Position numbers and translations under genes: made by a program. The notes under the pieces were generated by a model that was not told where the DNA came from, ran no database searches, and worked only from the letters and a program-made list of their open reading frames with translations. This document shows, piece after piece, positions 39,690-43,900 of a stretch of DNA of 43,900 nucleotides (its first letter is position 1; every line of letters starts with the position of its first letter). Source of the stretch: Nemertoderma westbladi. Lineage: Eukaryota > Xenacoelomorpha > Nemertodermatida > Nemertodermatidae. The DNA lies in assembly GCA_032718475.1 (NCBI GenBank), contig JAUCBJ010008492.1:1-43900 (forward strand), written 5' to 3'.

Positions 39690-40340
39690 GGGGTTGAACC
39701 AGCACTATACGTACCCTCCCTAACGACCAGCTTACATTTGCTGGGCTCTGGGAAATATTCAAAAGTAGGGCCAATTTTGTTGAGTTTTCTAAACCAGTCT
39801 CGCAATGATTCCAGCTCACCAGTACACTGGGAATCATCCGCATATCAGATTTGGTTACAGCGAATATTACAGCAGTTCAGTTCGAGGCTTAGGTGATAAA
39901 TAGCAATGACATATCTAGGTGCCGTAGAGGGGACTGGAAATTCGAAATCCGTGGTAGTTGGGAGTTGTGTTGTGGTTTGTTCAGGGAGTTTGTCACACAA
40001 CAGGTCCACAACTTGTTTTGTGATGCAACCAACATGCACATTTTGGTATGGGTCAAGTACCGCCCCTTTGTCTCGGACTGTTACCCAGCGCACTGCTGCT
40101 CTTTCCATACCTTGAAGCATCACGCAATAGTAGGCACGCTCTAAACGTCCAGGTCAACTGCTTCTTAAGACAAGGCCATGCCACTTGCCAAAACTGCGCT
40201 GACGTTCTAGCTCACTTTGGAGCTCGGTATATTTCTCCTGTTCCCCCATTTCCAACCCATTTCCATCGAGTGATTAAACACCTGATGTATGCTCCCTTGG
40301 ATATGTTCTTTTCTCGCTGCAGCATCAACGATTGAAAAGC
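39690..40340 (-). pseudogene. reverse transcriptase fragment with YADD box
   Basis: On the minus strand, 40123-39845 encodes VRWVTVRDKGAVLDPYQNVH, CITKQVVDLLCDKL, then YVIAIYHLSLELNCCNIRCN. After a stop and in frame comes YADDSQCTGELESLRDWFRK, LNKIGPTFEYFPEPSKCKLV. The YADD box followed by L..W...L...GP...Y.P...K..L is an RT block of the kind seen in LINE-like elements of marine invertebrates. The N-terminal piece (EKYTELQSELERQRSFGKWH at about 40240) is less certain. Frameshifts and stops show it is dead. Confidence 0.5.
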
Positions 40341-40379
40341 AATTAGCTGCTCAGTGTTTGTCCTGCCTGCAGCAGTGCT

Positions 40380-41638
40380 TCAACCTCCATACACAGAGCT
40401 GCAGTGTACCACATGCACCACCTGGTACTGTGTACTGTGTACTGAGAGACTATTTCTGGTGACCCGAATCCATAGAGCCAGCCAGAGGTCACTATTATAT
40501 TCCTGCCCAGCATTATGAAGAAGGTGGGCACCAAAAGCTTGTTCCATTAAAATATTACTCACTTGCAAATTAGTGGTAGCAATTTGAGGATGCATAGTTG
40601 GTACCCACTCTTCTGCTGTTGCATGCAGATCACCAATGTCATTGGTGAGAGCTGAAAACTCCACCACAGTTATTTCTGCCTCTGAATCCGTCTCACTCTG
40701 AGAATCGGATGTGTTCAAAGGCTCGATTGGATAGGCGATAGCTGGGATTGGATCTACAGAAGAACCCATTAAGTTTACCGAGTTTGGTACCATAGTTGGG
40801 ATTGCTGAGTTTGGGACCAGGCAAGAACCCATTACATTTGCAACCCATCGAATAACCCTCTGTGTTTAGAACCCCAGAAGAACCCATTGAGTTTGGAGCC
40901 ATATAAGTGTTTACCTCATTTGTATCCATAGAAACCATAGAATCCATAGCATCTGTAACAATAAAAAGATGAACCCAACTCGTTAAGAACCACAGAAGAA
41001 CCTGTTGCATTTAGAACCACAGAAGAAGAATCCATCGCGTTTAGTACCACAGAAGAACCCATCACGTTTGGAACCATGGGAGAACCCATCACATTTGGCA
41101 CCACGGAAGAGTTTATCGCTTTTGGAACCACAGTAGAAGAACCCATTTCATTTGGTACCATGGAAGAGTTTATTGTGTTAGTAACTATGGAAGAACCCAT
41201 CGCATTTCGTACCATGGACGATTTTATCGCTTTTGGAACCACAGTAGAAGAACCCATTGCATTTGGTACCATGGAAGAGTTTATTACATTTGGAACCACA
41301 GAACCCATCGCGTTTGGAACCACGGAAGAGTTTATTGCATTTGGAGCCACAGAAGAAGAACCCATCTTGTTTGATACAACAGAAGGGTTTATCGCGTTTG
41401 GATCTACAGATAAACCCGTCCGGTTTAGGTTTATTGTGTTGAGGACATTACCAATTGGGTTTTGGTTCTTACAAAAACCCATTGGCAATAGATCACAACT
41501 GAAACACAGTCGCTCCCCTTTCATGCACCAACAACGATTGCTTTGAGAGCATCCATGTTTGGAGCACTGGCAGCAGTGCTGAGAGCTTTGTGGCATACAC
41601 ATTCGACTGGCTGCGATATTCTTGATTGCACAGTTCAT
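40380..41638 (-). pseudogene. Cys-rich protein with tandem SSVVPNA-type repeats, frameshifted
   Basis: The minus-strand frame from 41638 begins with 11 Cys in about 60 residues (HCCQCSKHGCSQ, RCWCMKGERLCFSCD). About 15 imperfect 9-11-residue repeats follow (NAINSSMVP / NAMGSSVVP), ending near 40916. Two frame changes (near 40920 and 40800) carry the repeat on to an acidic segment, SDSQSETDSEAEI, and a short C-terminal part ending at 40380. Its position upstream of the RT remnant on the same strand suggests the first ORF of one element, which is inference. No family recognised. Confidence 0.4.
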
Positions 41639-41848
41639 ATCGGTTCAATGTTATTGCTATTCTACTACAGTCTGACAGTTGCTGACAATGTCAGTAGTGC
41701 AGTGCAGTGCAGTGCTACAATATTATTAAACTCTCAATCTATCTCAATCTATTTCAAAATCGATCAATCGATATACATTTTAGTACATTAACACCACTGA
41801 AGACGCCGGTAAAGGTGAAATGCGCTTATGGTAAACTAATTATAAATT

Positions 41849-42122
41849 TTATTTATACTACTACTAGGATCGGCATGCTGCATTGCAGCTGCATTTTTAA
41901 GAATGCTGTGCCGGCTTGTCAACAAAATTGCACCGCCACAACTCCCTATCACCCATGACATTTGCTAGATCATCCGCATCTTTAAGGCCAGTGTCCTTTA
42001 AGATGCGTCTCAAGTCATGGGCTGTCCACCATGCTTATTCACTCCATGAGGCTGCCAAAGTACAAGATTATGCACTGGCTGGTCCTCACGGCGAAAGCAA
42101 TGTTAATAATAATTATTTATAC
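41849..42122 (-). mobile_element. very short LINE 3' copy (copy D) with TSD
   Basis: 41861-42103 matches the LINE 3' end up to GCGAAAGCAATGT. It starts with the (CTA)n tail and has a short deletion (CTCAAGTCATGG instead of CTCAAGAAAGTCATGG). The 10-base word TTATTTATAC lies at 41849-41858 and 42113-42122, with nine filler bases (TAATAATAA) at the 5' junction. Minus orientation, near-identical to the young copies. Confidence 0.88.
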
Positions 42123-42689
42123 ATGGCAAGACCCATATTGTCTCCATGCTCGGAGCCCACTCAACCTTAATGAATACGCCACGCTCGATGTCTTTTAGAC
42201 ATTTTAAATACTTTTACACGATTTAGGATTTCAATCCTTTAGGATTATTTAGGATATAATTTGGTATATAGTTTATAATTAACAATTATAATCAATACAA
42301 TTTAGGATTACGATTTTTTTGGATGGATCATTTGATTGGATGGTGGGCCTAAATCGTTGGGACCACAGGGCAATTTCTACACAGCTACCGACTGACAGTT
42401 TTAATTATTTAGAGTTTTGAAAAATGCAAAAAAAGAATTAAATTAGTTAGAATTTGCCGAGACGAAAATAATAACATTAATTTGCATAAATTGGTTCTGT
42501 TTCTGAACAAGTGTTCTAAATTTCAATTTAAATAATGTTCTAATTTAGTTAAAACCATTTTTCTTTCTTCGACAATAATTAAAACCAATCTGATGTGTAT
42601 TAATTAATTACAGTATTACTGAGTCCACTGTATTAATAAATTTTTGGGTCTGGCCCAATCAAAAATTTTGACCACGGACCGCTACTGTT
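42123..42689. other. AT-rich host intron, no gene seen
   Basis: It holds repeated TTTAGGAT words (42185-42310) and no open coding region. The 3' part (42600-42690) passes into the decayed RT remnant. Confidence 0.5.
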
Positions 42690-43330
42690 CTGTCTAATGG
42701 CCTCCATTGTCTTTCCCGCTCAAGGAGCCTCAGCAGACTTCCACCACACTCAATGTTGAACGTCATTGTCGTTCAACACTGATGACACTGCTGACTGGTT
42801 GACTGCATCTCTGGGCGTTCATCAGCTGTGGCGCCCCACTACACTTGAGTTACTAGTCTTGTGTAGAGGGGACGGGAAGCGAGGGGATGGCGTCATCCTG
42901 GTCCAATGGAGCCGCAGAGGGTTTCTCATGTGGGACGAGATGGTGGCGGACCCACTGGAGCCCAGCCACCTCGCCCAGATGCTATGCACTACAGAGGAGG
43001 TGGAAGTTTGCGGATCTAAAGATCCACAAGTACCAGGAACTAATGGTGGAACCTCTTCCACCTGGTAGCCTACGAGACCTCGGGCCGCCCCGGCCCTGAA
43101 ACATCCGAGTTCCTGAAGGAGATCAGGGTAAGACTCCACTCTGTTACCCAGGAGCCAGGAGCAATCACCATCATGGTTGGCAATGCGGTAACACTACAGA
43201 CTCTACGAGGTGGTCCAAGGTCCCTAGTACCCCCACCCCAACGGAACACACTAACCTACACCCAACTCCCTACCCCCCCCCCCCCCCCCCCCCCCGAACC
43301 AAATACTTTCAAACTCTTTTAGCTTTTATG
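42690..43330 (+). pseudogene. C-terminal fragment and 3' end of a LINE-like RT family
   Basis: 42766-43020 encodes DDTADWLTASLG, PTTLELLVLCRGDGKRGDGV, LVQWSRRGFLMWDEMV. These match the R-G-D-G-K-R-P-D-G..L..W..G..L.WD.TV.D tract of family members, where the D/W-D spacing looks like a restriction-like nuclease core (inference). After a frame change near 43035 it continues LFHLVAYETSGRPGPETSEF, LKEIRVRLHSV, NAVTLQTLRGGPRSLVPPP. It ends with a 23-base C tract (43273-43295) and CAAACTCTTTTAG, shared with 36828-37020. A small hairpin GTTGAACG/CGTTCAAC lies at 42755-42777. Confidence 0.65.
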
Positions 43331-43680
43331 CCATTTACATTGTTTTTTTTTCTTTTCAACTCTTTGTTTTATAATATCATTCGCATTTATTTCAATGTTA
43401 ATTGTAATGTTTATGAATGGTATTGAAGACTTGTTAATGAAGGCTCATTAAAGAGCAAATATAACAGGAATAATTTATCAAACAGAATAATAATAATATC
43501 TGCATAATCTATCCATCTTATCAGCCAGTGAGTGAAACTGGGTGATGTTTAAATAGTCAAATGTAGAACTCTAAATTTTCACCAGAGAGAGTAGCTGATA
43601 AGATGACCTATAAAACTACTTAATATTACAAAATAAGATGGCAAATTTACAGTATATAATATGATAATTATTATTTATAG
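43331..43680. other. AT-rich host intron, no gene seen
   Basis: No ORF or repeat of note. It ends in an AT-rich run and TTATTTATAG, the acceptor of exon F. Confidence 0.5.
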
Positions 43681-43798
43681 AGCGGCAGATCACAAATTGA
43701 TCCAGGAGATATTCCCACCAGGAGAATACCCTTACCCATCAAACATAGAATATTTAAGCGACAGAATTTCGGCAGTCAAGCATATTGGTGAATCTAAT
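43681..43798 (+). CDS. host beta-gamma-crystallin gene, exon F
   Basis: Acceptor TTATTTATAG, donor GTAAGT. The first base completes Gln (CA + A) from exon E; 39 codons then end in phase 0. It encodes AADHKLIQEIFPPGEYPYPS, NIEYLSDRISAVKHIGESN: the second Greek-key motif of domain 4, with PGEYPYPS and SDRISAV at the positions of GNYSFAS and DNTITSI in exon A. The phase pattern (2 in, 0 out) is the same as exon A, so the exon-intron unit repeats. The gene continues past the window end. Confidence 0.88.
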
Positions 43799-43900
43799 GT
43801 AAGTAGTACATAACCACTTATTCAGAAACTGTGCGAGCCATGAAGTAATTGACCTTAATATACAGATACCCCTATTTCGATCTTGTGTCTGCAAGTCTGT

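Noticed and set aside
41076-41546. 156-codon + frame with EEFIAFGTT repeats
   Set aside because: A minisatellite is open in several frames. The minus frame has a Cys-rich non-repeat start and extends further, so it is the better candidate.

Overview
This is a piece of a metazoan, most likely marine-invertebrate, nuclear genome. Short spliced exons sit among nested retrotransposons, and there is no bacterial-style gene packing. I cannot name the species. The inference rests on a multi-domain beta-gamma-crystallin gene, CsRn1-type and other Ty3/Gypsy elements, a BEL/Pao element, an APE-type LINE and remnants of several other LINE-like reverse transcriptases.

The host gene is not visible as one long ORF. 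I reconstructed six exons on the + strand (1537-1702, 5230-5372, 34969-35250, 36177-36296, 37339-37514, 43681-43798). All are flanked by AG/GT splice sites and their phases match from one exon to the next. Joined, they encode consecutive beta-gamma-crystallin Greek-key motifs, with Ca-binding-type N/D-N/D-x-x-S/T-S signatures. The gene continues beyond both ends of the window. Exon 37339-37514 is one base short of the expected frame, which is either a real frameshift or an assembly error.

Almost everything else is intronic mobile DNA. Intron 1703-5229 holds a LINE RT tail and a decayed LINE-like RT body. Intron 5373-34968 (29.6 kb) holds, in order: a 12.5-kb BEL/Pao element (minus strand, LTRs 5923-7115 and 17245-18437, 5-bp TSD); old LINE scraps; a CsRn1-like Gypsy element (20267 to about 25147) with 5'-truncated LINE copies beside and inside it; a 537-bp near-perfect hairpin; a 161-bp tandem repeat split by a full-length LINE with an intact 1105-aa ORF (26200-29995); and a compact 3.85-kb Gypsy element with identical 169-bp LTRs (30120-33966). 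The last intron (37515-43680) holds more decayed RT fragments, a foldback array of GAGTTAGCTCC palindromes, a Cys-rich repeat ORF and another LINE 3' copy.

The BEL element lacks its reverse transcriptase and RNase H but has nearly identical LTRs. It also carries an unrecognised accessory coding region (7194-8868). Both Gypsy elements have textbook -1 frameshift signals between gag and pol. The full-length LINE looks able to encode active proteins and is the probable source of the 5'-truncated copies in the window.
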